DNA from: Mycolicibacterium aromaticivorans JS19b1 = JCM 16368
GTDB taxonomy: Bacteria > Actinomycetota > Actinomycetes > Mycobacteriales > Mycobacteriaceae
DNA: 64,000 nt
Assembly (NCBI RefSeq): GCF_000559085.1
Contig: NZ_JALN02000001.1
Span: 4,960,001-5,024,000 of the forward strand
Direction: 5' to 3'
Shown here: piece by piece, positions 25,572 through 34,639 of the stretch
How the letters are laid out: every line of letters starts with the position of its first letter
Numbering within the stretch: position 1 is the first letter of the stretch
Notes under the pieces: generated by a model
Databases searched by the model: none
The model's input: the letters and a program-made list of their open reading frames with translations, nothing else
Told to the model about the DNA's origin: nothing
Made by a program: the position numbers and the translations under genes

Positions 25572-26389
25572 CCGAATCGCCGGCGCCCGAAAAGGGCTTC
25601 CGTGTCAGGCTGACGAACTTCGAGGGTCCGTTCGATCTGCTGCTGCAGTTGATCTTTGCCCACCGCCTCGATGTGACCGAGGTCGCGCTGCATCAGGTCA
25701 CCGACGAATTCATCGCCTACACCAGGGAGATCGGACCGAAGCTCGAACTCGACGAGACGACCACCTTTTTGGTGATTGCTGCCACACTGCTGGACCTCAA
25801 AGCCGCGCGGCTGCTGCCTGCCGGCGATGTGCACGACGAGGAGGATCTGGCGCTGCTCGAGGTGCGCGACCTGTTGTTCGCCCGGCTTCTGCAGTACCGC
25901 GCGTTCAAGCATGTCGCTGAGATGTTCGCCGAGCTGGAGGCCGCGGCGCTGCGGAGCTACCCCCGGGCGGTGACTGTCGAGGATCGCTTCGCCGACCTTC
26001 TTCCCGAGGTCATGCTGGGTGTCGATGCCGCCGCCTTCGCCGATATCGCCGCTGCGGCGTTCACTCCGCGCCCGGTTCCCACCGTGGGGACCGAGCACTT
26101 GCATGCGTCGCAGGTGTCGGTGCCGGAGCAGGCCGAGCTGCTGTTGGAGTTCCTGTCGTCGCGCGGGGCGGGGCAGTGGGCGTCGTTCAAGGAACTGGTG
26201 GCCGACTGCGAGGCGCCGATCCAGATCGTCGGACGGTTCTTGGCGCTGCTCGAACTGTATCGGGCCAGGACGGTAGCATTCGAGCAGCCAGAACCACTTG
26301 GTGTGCTCCAGGTTTCATGGACCGGCGACCGGGTTGTGAACGAAGAGCTGGTCCGAGCCGAGTGGGAAGAAGAGCAGAACCAATCATGA
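25568..26389 (+). CDS. scpA: Segregation and condensation protein A (kleisin)
   Basis: 273 residues. The N-terminal kleisin signature FRVRLTNFEGPFDLLLQLI, followed by LDVTEVALHQVTDEF and the FLVIAATLLDLKAARLLP helix, identifies ScpA. A winged-helix C-terminus follows. It bridges the SMC heads in the condensin complex with ScpB. It overlaps the ParA-like gene (GTGA) and scpB (ATGA), so stoichiometric coexpression is likely. Confidence 0.95.
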   Translation: MTESPAPEKGFRVRLTNFEGPFDLLLQLIFAHRLDVTEVALHQVTDEFIAYTREIGPKLELDETTTFLVIAATLLDLKAARLLPAGDVHDEEDLALLEVRDLLFARLLQYRAFKHVAEMFAELEAAALRSYPRAVTVEDRFADLLPEVMLGVDAAAFADIAAAAFTPRPVPTVGTEHLHASQVSVPEQAELLLEFLSSRGAGQWASFKELVADCEAPIQIVGRFLALLELYRARTVAFEQPEPLGVLQVSWTGDRVVNEELVRAEWEEEQNQS

Positions 26390-27105
26390 CCGACGACGCA
26401 GCCGACATACCCGACGTGGACCTTGCGTCCGACTTGGGGTCCGATCTGGCTACTGACGTCGCTCTCCCCGAGATGGACGACGACGAACTGGTCCGTGTGC
26501 TGGAGGCGCTGTTGCTGGTCGTGGACACTCCGGTCAGTGCCGAAACGCTCGCGTCGGTGACCGAGCAGCCACTGGATCGGATCACTGCCACCGTGGAGCG
26601 GATGGCGGCAGCGTTGGCGGACCGCGACAGCGGTATCGACCTGCGCGAGGCTGGCGGTGGCTGGCGGATGTATACCCGGGCGCGGTTCGCGCCATATGTG
26701 GAGCGGCTGCTGCTGGACGGGTCGCGGTCCAAGCTCACCCGCGCGGCGTTGGAGACGCTGGCGGTGGTCGCCTACCGGCAGCCGGTGACCCGGGCCCGGG
26801 TCAGCGCAGTCCGCGGCGTCAACGTCGATGCGGTCATCCGTACGTTGGTCGCGCGCGGGCTGATCACCGAGGCGGGCACCGACGAGGACACCGGCGCGAC
26901 CACGTTCGCGACCACCGAGCTGTTTCTCGAGCGGCTCGGGCTGTCGTCCCTGACCGACCTTCCCGACATCGCGCCGCTGCTTCCCGACGTCGACGTGATC
27001 GATGACCTGAGTGAAAACCTGGATGCAGAACCGCGTTTCGCCAAGCTGGCCGGCGTCTCGGCAGCCGATCCGAACGTCTCGATCGATGTGGACACCGATG
27101 CCTGA
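26386..27105 (+). CDS. scpB: Segregation and condensation protein B
   Basis: 239 residues from ATG 26386 overlapping the scpA stop. An acidic N-terminus is followed by two winged-helix domains; LVRVLEALLLVVDTPVSAETLA and LTRAALETLAVVAYRQPVTRARVSAVRGVNVDAVIRTL are the family blocks. It binds ScpA within the SMC complex. It overlaps the start of the pseudouridine synthase gene by 8 bp. Confidence 0.95.
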   Translation: MTDDAADIPDVDLASDLGSDLATDVALPEMDDDELVRVLEALLLVVDTPVSAETLASVTEQPLDRITATVERMAAALADRDSGIDLREAGGGWRMYTRARFAPYVERLLLDGSRSKLTRAALETLAVVAYRQPVTRARVSAVRGVNVDAVIRTLVARGLITEAGTDEDTGATTFATTELFLERLGLSSLTDLPDIAPLLPDVDVIDDLSENLDAEPRFAKLAGVSAADPNVSIDVDTDA

Positions 27106-27841
27106 ACCAGAGGGAGTACGGCTGCAGAAGATCCTGTCGCAGGCCGGAGTCGCCTCGCGACGGGTGGCCGAGCGGATGATCGTCGATGGGCGGGTGGAGG
27201 TCGACGGACGGATCGTCACTGAGTTGGGCACCCGGGTCGATCCGGCCAACGCCGACATCAGAGTCGACGGGTCACGGATCGTCGTCGACGACTCGATGAT
27301 GTACCTGGCGATCAACAAGCCCGTCGGAATGCACTCGACGATGTCGGACGAGCGGGGCCGGCCGTGCGTCGGTGATCTGGTGGAGCACCGAGTCCGCGGC
27401 AACAAGAACCTCTTTCACGTCGGACGACTGGACGCCGACACCGAAGGTCTGCTGCTGCTGACCAATGACGGGGAGCTGGCGCATCGGTTGATGCACCCGT
27501 CCTTCGAGGTGCCCAAGACCTATTTGGCGACGGTAACCGGTTCGGTTCCAAGGGGTTTGGGTAAGACGCTGCGCGCCGGCATCGAGCTCGACGACGGACC
27601 GGCCAAGGTCGACGACTTCGCGGTGGTCGATGCGGTGCCGGGAAAGACGCTGCTGCGGGTGACCCTGCACGAGGGACGTAAGCGGATCGTGCGCCGGCTG
27701 TTGGCGGCGGCGGGTTATCCGGTGGAGGCCTTGGTGCGGGTGAGCATCGGTGAGGTGACACTGGGTGAGCAGCGGCCTGGCAGCATCCGTGTGTTGACGC
27801 GCAAGGAAGTCGGCGATCTGTACAGGGCGGTCGGTCTGTGA
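27098..27841 (+). CDS. rluB: Pseudouridine synthase RluB family
   Basis: 247 residues. An N-terminal S4 domain ([22 protein letters not shown]) is followed by the RsuA/RluB catalytic domain with the aspartate in [25 protein letters not shown] and [11 protein letters not shown] downstream. It isomerises uridine in 23S rRNA. The scpA-scpB-rluB-cmk-der order is widely conserved. It ends in a GTGA overlap with cmk. Confidence 0.93.
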   Translation: MPEPEGVRLQKILSQAGVASRRVAERMIVDGRVEVDGRIVTELGTRVDPANADIRVDGSRIVVDDSMMYLAINKPVGMHSTMSDERGRPCVGDLVEHRVRGNKNLFHVGRLDADTEGLLLLTNDGELAHRLMHPSFEVPKTYLATVTGSVPRGLGKTLRAGIELDDGPAKVDDFAVVDAVPGKTLLRVTLHEGRKRIVRRLLAAAGYPVEALVRVSIGEVTLGEQRPGSIRVLTRKEVGDLYRAVGL

Positions 27842-28518
27842 GTCGATACGTCGTGGCGGTCGACGGACCAGCCGGGACCGGAAAATCCTCGGTGTCAAGG
27901 GGATTGGCGCGTGCGTTGGGCGCCCACTATTTGGACACCGGTGCGATGTACCGACTCGTGACGCTGGCGATGCTGCGCGCCCACATCGACTTGACCGACG
28001 CTGACGCCATCGCGACAGCCTCCGATGTGGCGCTGTCGGTGGGTTCTGATCCGGACGTCGACCGGGCTTACCTTGGCGCTGAAGATGTTTCGTCCGAGAT
28101 TCGGGGCGATGAGGTCACCAGGGCGGTTTCGGCGGTGTCTGCGGTCCCTGAGGTGCGCACCCGGATGGTGGCGTTGCAACGTGAATTGGCGGCGGGGGCC
28201 GACAGGGTCGTGGTCGAAGGCCGTGACATCGGCACGGTCGTGCTTCCGGATGCCGACGTGAAGATCTTTCTGACCGCGTCGGCCGAGACGCGGGCGCGCC
28301 GCCGCAACGATCAGAACGTCGCGACCGGACTGCCCGATGACTACGACACGGTGCTGGCAGACGTGATCCGGCGCGACCATCTGGATTCCACCCGCACGGT
28401 GTCACCCTTGCGGCCGGCGGAGGACGCGATCATCGTCGACACCAGTGACATGACCCAGGACCAGGTGGTGGCCAATCTGCTTGATCTGGTCGAAAAGCGA
28501 AGTGGTGCAATGCGATGA
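27838..28518 (+). CDS. cmk: Cytidylate kinase
   Basis: 226 residues. The P-loop is [19 protein letters not shown], followed by LDTGAMYR and the substrate-binding [35 protein letters not shown] block. It phosphorylates CMP and dCMP. The GTG start overlaps the rluB stop and the gene stop overlaps der by ATGA. Confidence 0.95.
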   Translation: MSRYVVAVDGPAGTGKSSVSRGLARALGAHYLDTGAMYRLVTLAMLRAHIDLTDADAIATASDVALSVGSDPDVDRAYLGAEDVSSEIRGDEVTRAVSAVSAVPEVRTRMVALQRELAAGADRVVVEGRDIGTVVLPDADVKIFLTASAETRARRRNDQNVATGLPDDYDTVLADVIRRDHLDSTRTVSPLRPAEDAIIVDTSDMTQDQVVANLLDLVEKRSGAMR

Positions 28519-29918
28519 GCGAAGACGGCACGTGGACTGACGAAAGCGATTGGGAGCTTTCCGACGAGGGATTCGACGATGACGGGGAGGCGCTGGCGCC
28601 GCCACCGGTGGTGGCGGTGGTCGGGCGGCCCAACGTCGGCAAGTCCACGTTGGTCAACCGCATTCTCGGCCGGCGTGAGGCCGTCGTGCAGGACCTGCCG
28701 GGGGTGACCCGCGACCGGGTGTCCTACGACGCGTCCTGGACCGGGCGGCGCTTCGTCGTGCAGGACACCGGCGGGTGGGAGCCGGACGCAAAGGGCTTGC
28801 AGCAGTTGGTCGCCGAGCAGGCCTCGGTCGCGATGCAGACTGCCGATGCGGTGATCCTGGTCGTCGACGCGACGGTCGGTGCCACCACCGGCGACGAGGC
28901 CGCAGCGCGAATCCTGCGACGGTCGGGCAAGCCAGTGTTCTTGGCGGCCAACAAGGTTGACAACGAGAAGGGCGAGGCCGACGCGGCCGCGTTGTGGTCG
29001 CTGGGGCTGGGGGAGCCGCACCCGATCAGTGCCATGCACGGCCGGGGGGTGGCCGATCTGCTGGACGAGGTCGTCGCGGACCTGCCTGCGCAATCCGAGG
29101 TGGCTCAGGCCACTGGCGGACCACGACGGGTGGCTCTTGTGGGCAAGCCCAACGTCGGCAAGAGCTCGCTGCTGAACCGGTTGGCGGGAGCTGAGCGTTC
29201 GGTGGTCCACGATGTCGCGGGAACCACGGTCGACCCGGTGGACTCGCTGATCGAACTAGGCGGCAAGACATGGCGTTTCGTCGACACCGCTGGCTTGCGT
29301 CGCCGGGTCGGCCAGGCCAGCGGCCACGAGTTCTACGCGTCGGTCCGTACGCACAGCGCGATCGATGCCGCCGAAGTGGTCGTCGTGCTGATCGACGCGT
29401 CTGAGCCGCTGACCGAACAGGACCAGCGTGTCCTGACGATGGTGATCGAAGCGGGTCGGGCGCTGGTGCTCGCGTTCAACAAATGGGACCTCGTCGACGA
29501 GGACCGGCGCTATCTGCTGGACCGCGAGATCGACCGCGAACTCGCGCAGCTGCAGTGGGCGCCGCGGGTGAACATCTCTGCCAAGAGCGGTCGCGCGGTG
29601 CAGAAGCTCGTGCCGGCGATGGAGACCTCGCTGGCATCCTGGGATTCCCGCATCTCGACCGGGCAGCTCAATACCTGGATCAAAGAAGTGGTCGCGGCCA
29701 CCCCGCCGCCGGTACGCGGCGGTAAGCAGCCGCGGATCCTGTTCGCCACCCAGGCCACCGCCCGCCCGCCGACGTTTGTGCTGTTCACCAGTGGTTTCTT
29801 GGAGGCCGGCTATCGGCGGTTCCTGGAGCGGCGGCTGCGCGAGACCTTCGGTTTCGAGGGCACCCCAATCCGGATCAACGTGCGGGTGCGGGAAAAGCGC
29901 AAGCTCAAGCCGCGTTGA
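28515..29918 (+). CDS. der: Ribosome-assembly GTPase Der (EngA)
   Basis: 467 residues with two complete tandem GTPase domains. G1 motifs are GRPNVGKST and [10 protein letters not shown]3 motifs are DTGGW and DTAGL; G4 motifs are NKVD and NKWD. The C-terminal KH-like domain ([11 protein letters not shown]...[19 protein letters not shown]) is intact. It acts in 50S maturation. It is the last gene of the block syntenic with M. tuberculosis before accessory DNA begins. Confidence 0.96.
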   Translation: MSEDGTWTDESDWELSDEGFDDDGEALAPPPVVAVVGRPNVGKSTLVNRILGRREAVVQDLPGVTRDRVSYDASWTGRRFVVQDTGGWEPDAKGLQQLVAEQASVAMQTADAVILVVDATVGATTGDEAAARILRRSGKPVFLAANKVDNEKGEADAAALWSLGLGEPHPISAMHGRGVADLLDEVVADLPAQSEVAQATGGPRRVALVGKPNVGKSSLLNRLAGAERSVVHDVAGTTVDPVDSLIELGGKTWRFVDTAGLRRRVGQASGHEFYASVRTHSAIDAAEVVVVLIDASEPLTEQDQRVLTMVIEAGRALVLAFNKWDLVDEDRRYLLDREIDRELAQLQWAPRVNISAKSGRAVQKLVPAMETSLASWDSRISTGQLNTWIKEVVAATPPPVRGGKQPRILFATQATARPPTFVLFTSGFLEAGYRRFLERRLRETFGFEGTPIRINVRVREKRKLKPR

Positions 29919-29968
29919 TTCGGCGGGTTTGACGGTATTTGGCCGCCGCTGGGCATAGATTGCCGGTC

Positions 29969-30265
29969 ATGGAGTTTGCTACCTCATTGGCGCCGACGCG
30001 CCGACTGGTCTATGGCGTTGCCGGTTTGATGATCGCCGCGGCGCCCGCCGTCGCCGTGTTCTCCGGAGCGTTCGACGGCGCCGCGCCCCGGGTGCTGGCG
30101 TGCTCGGAATCCGACACCGAGGACAGCTTCTCGATGAACTGCGCGCCGTCGATGATCCCCGATGTCAGCGACAACCTGACTGAGGCGGAAGTGGCCGAAC
30201 CAGGCTTCAACGCCGGTGGTCCGGGCCCGGCCGGTGGCGCACCCGGAAGCGGCGGCCACCGCTAG
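29969..30265 (+). CDS. Small exported protein of unknown function
   Basis: 98 residues from ATG 29969. A signal-anchor or signal peptide occupies about residues 12-35 (YGVAGLMIAAAPAVAVFSG). The mature part has two cysteines (LACSESD and MNCAPSM) that could form a disulfide, then an acidic SDNLTEAEVAEPG segment and a Gly/Pro tail. I recognise no named family. The TAG stop lies inside the 6-bp duplicated target of the adjacent IS element, so the gene was not damaged. Confidence 0.72.
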   Translation: MEFATSLAPTRRLVYGVAGLMIAAAPAVAVFSGAFDGAAPRVLACSESDTEDSFSMNCAPSMIPDVSDNLTEAEVAEPGFNAGGPGPAGGAPGSGGHR

Positions 30266-30266
30266 G
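30261..30266. repeat. Left target-site duplication GCTAGG
   Basis: GCTAGG here is repeated exactly at 31356-31361 on the other side of the IS element. It contains the stop codon of the small exported protein. Confidence 0.9.
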
Positions 30267-30310
30267 TGTACTCGGCTTAGACATTGGTGACGGATCGCTA
30301 TTGCTGTAGG

Positions 30311-30368
30311 GAGGACCTCCGGGCTTAGTGGAGATGTCTGACGTCTTCACCAGTCCACGGAGGTCCTC
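30311..30368 (+). other. Hairpin sequestering the transposase ribosome-binding site
   Basis: An 11-bp perfect inverted repeat (GAGGACCTCCG at 30311-30321, CGGAGGTCCTC at 30358-30368), extended inward by GTGGA/TCCAC, ends directly before the GTG start at 30369. The GGAGG at 30359-30363 is buried in the stem. Read-through transcripts should therefore be poorly translated. Confidence 0.68.
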
Positions 30369-31346
30369 GTGTCCCACGCTAATGCCCGTTTGACCGTTCA
30401 TGGTCGTCTGCTGCTCGTTGAGCGGATCGTTAAGGGACACCGACCGGTGTCTCATGTCGCTGCCGAATTAGGAGTGTCGCGCCAGTGCGCTCACCGATGG
30501 GTGCGCCGGTTTCGCGATGAAGGCGTTGCCGGGTTGTCGGATCGCTCCTCACGACCACACCGCTGCCCGCGCCGCACATCAGCTGTCATTGAAGATGCGG
30601 TCCTCGAACTGCGCCGCGCCAGTAGGCGGGGCCAGGACTGGATCGGCGCCGAACTCGGTCTGCCGGCCCGCACGATCTCGGCGATCTTGCGCCGCCACCA
30701 GCTGCCGTATCTGAGGGACTGCGACCCGCTGACCGGTGACGTGATCCGGTCATCGAAAGCGACCGCGGTCCGCTACGAACGGGCACGCCCCGGAGAACTA
30801 ATTCATATGGATGTCAAGAAGATTGGCCGCATCCCTGACGGAGGCGGATGGAAGGCTCACGGCCGAGCCAAGAGCAGATCTGCTGCACAGAGGAACGCGC
30901 GCATCGGGTTCGACTACGTGCACTCCGTCGTTGACGACCATTCGCGGCTGGCCTACTCAGAGATCCTGCCCGATGAAAAGGGAGCGACGTGCGGTGAGTT
31001 TTTAGCCAGGGCCGCCGAGTACTTCCGCGCCCACGGCATCCCGACCATCGAGAGACTCATCACCGACAACCACTGGAGTTATCGACGCTCCGCCGATGTC
31101 GCGGCTGTCATCGCAGGCCTGGGCGCCAAGCACGTCTTCATCAAGCCGCATTGCCCCTGGCAGAACGGGAAAGTGGAGCGCTACAACCGCACCCTGCAGA
31201 CCGAGTGGGCCTACCAGCAGATATTCACCACCAACGACGCTCGCAGCGCTGCCCTTGCACCCTGGCTCGAGGACTACAACAATCGACGACGCCACTCAGC
31301 CCTCGGAGGCCAACCCCCGATCAGCAGACTGACGCCAACGTCCTAG
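30369..31346 (+). CDS. IS481-family transposase
   Basis: 325 residues. An N-terminal helix-turn-helix of Leu-zipper/HTH type (RIVKGHRPVSHVAAELGVSRQCAHRWVRRF) is followed by the rve/DDE integrase core. Catalytic acids are in LIHMDVKK, LITDNHWSY and NGKVERYNRT. The RRRHSALGGQPPISRL tail is characteristic of IS481 proteins. The frame is intact. The GTG start is preceded by GGAGG that lies in a hairpin. Confidence 0.95.
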   Translation: MSHANARLTVHGRLLLVERIVKGHRPVSHVAAELGVSRQCAHRWVRRFRDEGVAGLSDRSSRPHRCPRRTSAVIEDAVLELRRASRRGQDWIGAELGLPARTISAILRRHQLPYLRDCDPLTGDVIRSSKATAVRYERARPGELIHMDVKKIGRIPDGGGWKAHGRAKSRSAAQRNARIGFDYVHSVVDDHSRLAYSEILPDEKGATCGEFLARAAEYFRAHGIPTIERLITDNHWSYRRSADVAAVIAGLGAKHVFIKPHCPWQNGKVERYNRTLQTEWAYQQIFTTNDARSAALAPWLEDYNNRRRHSALGGQPPISRLTPTS

Positions 31347-31355
31347 CCGAGTACA

Positions 31356-31361
31356 GCTAGG
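31356..31361. repeat. Right target-site duplication GCTAGG
   Basis: Exact copy of 30261-30266. On the minus strand it contains the TAG stop (31359-31357) of the nitroreductase gene. Confidence 0.9.
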
Positions 31362-32040
31362 TCGTGAGCCCGCGGTTTCCGTACGTGTCGAAGTGGACGA
31401 CGTCCTCGACCGGCCTGCGGGTGGTCGGGCCATAGCGTCCGCGCGGCCAGCCGAGCGGAACCACGCAGATCGGGGTCACCGAGAGCGGTAGGCCCAGTAT
31501 TCTGCGCGCCGAGGTGACATTCCACAGCGGCATCGTGATGAGTGACGCGCCCAGTCCCATCGCCCTGGCGGCCAGCAGAAGGTTCTGCACGCTGGGATAG
31601 ATCGAGCCGAAGTACGACGTTTCGCCCACGAAAGGCGTCGGGACGTAGGGCACGCGGGTGCCGCCGCGCAGGCAGGGAACCACCAGGACCGGTATCTCGC
31701 TGAAGTGCTCGACCTGCCACTCCACTGCCTTGAGGATCTTCAGCATCGACTCGTCGTTGGCGGCTTGCCGCCTGCCGAGGGCTCCGTAGATCGACCAGGG
31801 CTGGCGGTAGCGCTTGCCGAGTTGATCTTTGACGCGTTGGTCCTTGACGACGATGAACTCCCAGTTCTGACCGTTGGACCCAGTGGGAGCGCGCAGTGCG
31901 AGCTCGATGCATTTCACCACGATGGCGTCATCCACCGGATCGGGTTTGACCCGCCGGATCGCGCGCTGGGTCATCATTGCATCGAGCAGGGGCATGGAGA
32001 GGTTGGTCAGCGCCTCGTCAGTACTCGGAATCTCGCTCAT
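31357..32040 (-). CDS. Nitroreductase-family flavoprotein
   Basis: 227 residues with the FMN-binding N-terminus MMTQRAIRRVKPDPVDD, a substrate/FMN segment LRAPTGSNGQNWEFIVV, and the second FMN motif LPLSVTPICVVPLGWPRG. Family members use NAD(P)H to reduce nitro groups, quinones or enones, and the physiological substrate is unknown. It is convergent with the small exported protein gene, and the two stops shared one CTAG before the IS inserted. The frame is intact to its normal end. Confidence 0.88.
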   Translation of the reverse strand: MSEIPSTDEALTNLSMPLLDAMMTQRAIRRVKPDPVDDAIVVKCIELALRAPTGSNGQNWEFIVVKDQRVKDQLGKRYRQPWSIYGALGRRQAANDESMLKILKAVEWQVEHFSEIPVLVVPCLRGGTRVPYVPTPFVGETSYFGSIYPSVQNLLLAARAMGLGASLITMPLWNVTSARRILGLPLSVTPICVVPLGWPRGRYGPTTRRPVEDVVHFDTYGNRGLTT

Positions 32041-32168
32041 GGGAATAACAGGCTAGGTGGCTCGCCGCCTGCATAGGGCTGTGTGCCGTATCACGCTGCG
32101 GGGGAGCGTGTTTGGTGGCCGCTGCGGGCGCCGTCGGTGCTGATCGGTCCGCCGGATAGGGTTCGTTG

Positions 32169-32951
32169 GTGTCCGTTGCCCACATGATCGTGATCGTCCT
32201 GGCCGGGATGGGGGCCGGCGCCATCAATTCGCTGGTCGGTTCGGGCACGTTGATCACCTTCCCGACGCTGGTGACGCTCGGGTTTCCCCCGGTGACGGCG
32301 ACGATGTCGAACGCGATCGGTTTGGTGGCCGGCGGGGTGTCGGGTACCTGGGGCTATCGCAAGGAACTGCGCGGCCAGGGCGATCGGTTGCGCTGGCAGA
32401 TACCGGCGTCGCTGATCGGCGCGGCGATCGGGGCGTTCCTGCTGCTGCACCTGCCGGAGAAAGTGTTCACGCAGATCGTTCCGGTGCTGTTGGTCGGCGC
32501 CTTGGTCCTCGTGGTGGTCGGGCCGCGTATTCAGGCCTATGCCCGGGCGCGCGCCGCGGCGGCAGGCCGCTCGGCCGAGCATGTTTCGCCGAAACGGATG
32601 ACGGCGCTGGTGATCGGGACATTCGCGGTGGGCATCTACGGCGGCTACTTCACCGCGGCGCAGGGCATCCTGCTGATCGGGGTGATGGGCGCGCTGCTGC
32701 CCGAGGATATGCAGCGCATGAACGCGGCCAAGAACCTGCTGTCGCTGCTGGTGAACATCGTCGCTGCGGTGGCCTACACCATCGTTGCGTTCGATCGGGT
32801 GAGCTGGGAGGCGGCCGGGCTGATCGCCATCGGGTCGCTCGTCGGTGGCTGGCTTGGTGCGCACTACGGTCGCCGGCTCTCGCCGAACGTGCTGCGGGCA
32901 GTGATCGTGGTGGTCGGGCTGATCGGCTTGTACCGGTTGCTCAACGTGTGA
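32169..32951 (+). CDS. TSUP-family (TauE/SafE) membrane permease
   Basis: 260 residues, mostly eight or so hydrophobic segments. TauE/SafE hallmarks are the repeated halves: GAINSLVGSGTLITFPTLVTLGFPPVTATMSNAIGL in the first and GIYGGYFTAAQGILLIGVMGA in the second. Such proteins move sulfite, sulfoacetate or other small organic anions. The GTG at 32169 is favoured over TTG 32166 because a TAGGGT -10 box (32157-32162) puts initiation there, giving a leaderless message. No metabolic partner gene is adjacent. Confidence 0.87.
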   Translation: MSVAHMIVIVLAGMGAGAINSLVGSGTLITFPTLVTLGFPPVTATMSNAIGLVAGGVSGTWGYRKELRGQGDRLRWQIPASLIGAAIGAFLLLHLPEKVFTQIVPVLLVGALVLVVVGPRIQAYARARAAAAGRSAEHVSPKRMTALVIGTFAVGIYGGYFTAAQGILLIGVMGALLPEDMQRMNAAKNLLSLLVNIVAAVAYTIVAFDRVSWEAAGLIAIGSLVGGWLGAHYGRRLSPNVLRAVIVVVGLIGLYRLLNV

Positions 32952-33028
32952 CACCCGTGGCCGATGCGGGTGCTTGGCGGGTGCTGCGGTAGGCTTTCGA
33001 CCTGCTGCCGGCGGTAGGTCGGCGGCAA

Positions 33029-33102
33029 CGGGCTGTGGCGCAGTTTGGTAGCGCACTTGACTGGGGGTCAAGTGGTCGCAGGTTCAAATCCTGTCAGCCC
33101 GA
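33029..33102 (+). tRNA. tRNA-Pro (anticodon GGG)
   Basis: The 7-bp acceptor stem CGGGCTG/CAGCCCG, D-loop with GGTAGCGC, anticodon stem CTTGA/TCAAG around loop CTGGGGG, and T-arm GCAGGTTCAAATCCTGT fold into a full cloverleaf. Loop positions 3-5 give anticodon GGG. CCA is not encoded. A TAGGCT -10-like box lies about 38 bp upstream. Confidence 0.96.
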
Positions 33103-33525
33103 CTCAGAGAAATATGCCTGACCTGCGGCAGTCCTCTTGGTGGTGGGTTTCTTGCTCGCCAACACCGGAGATCACGCCGAATCGCAGGATCGGCACGGCC
33201 AGTGCGAACACGGTCGCCGTCGAGTTTCCAGCAGCTGCAGCCCGACTTTGTTAGGGAACAGTTGGGCGGCGGCGACGTCGGATCCCAGGACGACGGTGAT
33301 CAGCAGTCACTGCCCACGAATTCGGCCGACAGTCGCCGCGTCGGGCTGACCGTGTCCATCACGCGATCACAGCCTGGCTATCGACGCCGAGGCGGCGCGA
33401 CTGTCACGCCGCTGTATGGATGTCTGCCGATACAGCGGTCAAGCGGCGGAGGCGGACAGGGCGTCCATGATCTCCGTTTCCGAACCTGCGCTGTGCTGCA
33501 ACACCGGGTATGCGCAGCTCGCCTG
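33103..33525. other. Gene-poor stretch with a 9-bp inverted repeat
   Basis: No open frame here has convincing protein character. Short minus-strand pieces look hydrophobic (for example STATVFALAVPILRFGV) but are split by stops and frame changes, so decayed coding sequence is possible. A perfect inverted repeat CCGCTGTAT-N12-ATACAGCGG occupies 33409-33438. It lies past the 3' end of the DUF347 gene and could act as its terminator, although no T-run follows. Confidence 0.5.
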
Positions 33526-34398
33526 TCAGGCCGCCGCGATGGTGACAACTTTCCCGTTGGGCCGCTGTGGCTGCCCGGTGTGCCGGTTGGCCGGTAATGG
33601 CAATGGCCTCAGCGGATTTCGATGGATGTCAAACGTTTGATAGGCCACCAATACCACTAACCCCGCGATGAGCACCGAGGAGGCTCCGGCGTTACCCCAG
33701 CCCACTCCGCCACGATCGGGGCTCCTGCTCAGGATATTGCCCACCTCAGCGCCCCATGGGCGGGTCAGGATGAACGCGATCCAGAACAGCAGCATCGCAT
33801 TGAGTTTGGTGAAGTAGTGCGCGGCCAACAGCAGCAGCATCGCCGCGGTCAGCATCAGCGCGGCGGGTCGCAGCCCGAGGTCCAGCCCGCCTGCCAGATA
33901 GTCCCCGGTCGATGTGCCAAGGCTGTTGGAGAAGACGACGGCGATCCAGAACAGCACTTCGCCGCTGAGGGTGGCGACGTTCTCGACGTTAAGCGTCTGG
34001 CCGCTGCGCCACCAGACCAGCATCACCACGGCAAGCCCGCTGCCGAGGATGAGTACGCCGGTGAGCTGACCCAGGTGGGACGTGTAGTTGATGTAGTCCG
34101 AGATCGTAGTGCCGGCAGTGCTGGTGAGGACCACCACGGTCCAGAACAGGGCCGGGTGAAAACGGCTGGCGCGCAACTGAATTGTTACCGCGACGAGAAA
34201 GACGGCGAGTAGGAGGCATGCGGAGCGCAGTGTGCCCAGCCCGAGTGTCTGGGAGAAGTAGTCACCGGCCGTCTCGCCCAGTGTGGTGGCCAGGATTTTG
34301 AGAGCCCAGAAGAGAGCGGTGATGTGCGGCAGCTTCCGCAACACGTACTGGCCGGGAGTTAGACGCATGTCGGTGTAAACCCCGGACTTATCCGCCAC
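33526..34398 (-). CDS. DUF347 (COG4705) four-repeat membrane protein
   Basis: 290 residues from GTG 34398, which has an AAAGGA site 7 nt upstream; the much longer frame upstream is an artefact. Four repeats of two membrane helices each carry the FW-(x)n-G-(x)3-GDY pattern: ALFWALKILATTLGETAGDY, ALFWTVVVLTSTAGTTISDY, VLFWIAVVFSNSLGTSTGDY and LLFWIAFILTRPWGAEVGN. This matches Pfam DUF347, whose function is not established. The fourth repeat has GN in place of the GD/SD-Y ending. No operon partner is evident. Confidence 0.88.
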   Translation of the reverse strand: MADKSGVYTDMRLTPGQYVLRKLPHITALFWALKILATTLGETAGDYFSQTLGLGTLRSACLLLAVFLVAVTIQLRASRFHPALFWTVVVLTSTAGTTISDYINYTSHLGQLTGVLILGSGLAVVMLVWWRSGQTLNVENVATLSGEVLFWIAVVFSNSLGTSTGDYLAGGLDLGLRPAALMLTAAMLLLLAAHYFTKLNAMLLFWIAFILTRPWGAEVGNILSRSPDRGGVGWGNAGASSVLIAGLVVLVAYQTFDIHRNPLRPLPLPANRHTGQPQRPNGKVVTIAAA

Positions 34399-34639
34399 GT
34401 GGTAGTCCTTTCGACGCGCTGTGTTGATCCGCAGTGTCTCAGGCCGGTGGCCGCGGCGCCTATGGACACAGGCAGTTCCCAGCTGGGCATTGCGTCGACC
34501 ATGTCGTTGGGCGTCGCACCCAATGCGCACCGATACGCAGGTCGACGGGGGCGGCGACGCCACCAGGCGGGAACGCGCGACGGTCAACACCACTAACCCG
34601 GAAAGGCGTGGCGGTAGTGTGGCCCACGCTATTCCGTTG

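Larger units (their letters stand above)
30267..31355 (+). mobile_element. IS481-family insertion sequence, intact
   Basis: 1089 bp. Terminal inverted repeats begin TGTACTCGGCT at both ends and match at about 20 of 25 positions (30267-30291 and 31331-31355). The element is flanked by a perfect 6-bp duplication, and it encodes one uninterrupted transposase. Intact ends, frame and duplication point to a recent insertion. I cannot say how many copies the genome carries. Confidence 0.93.
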
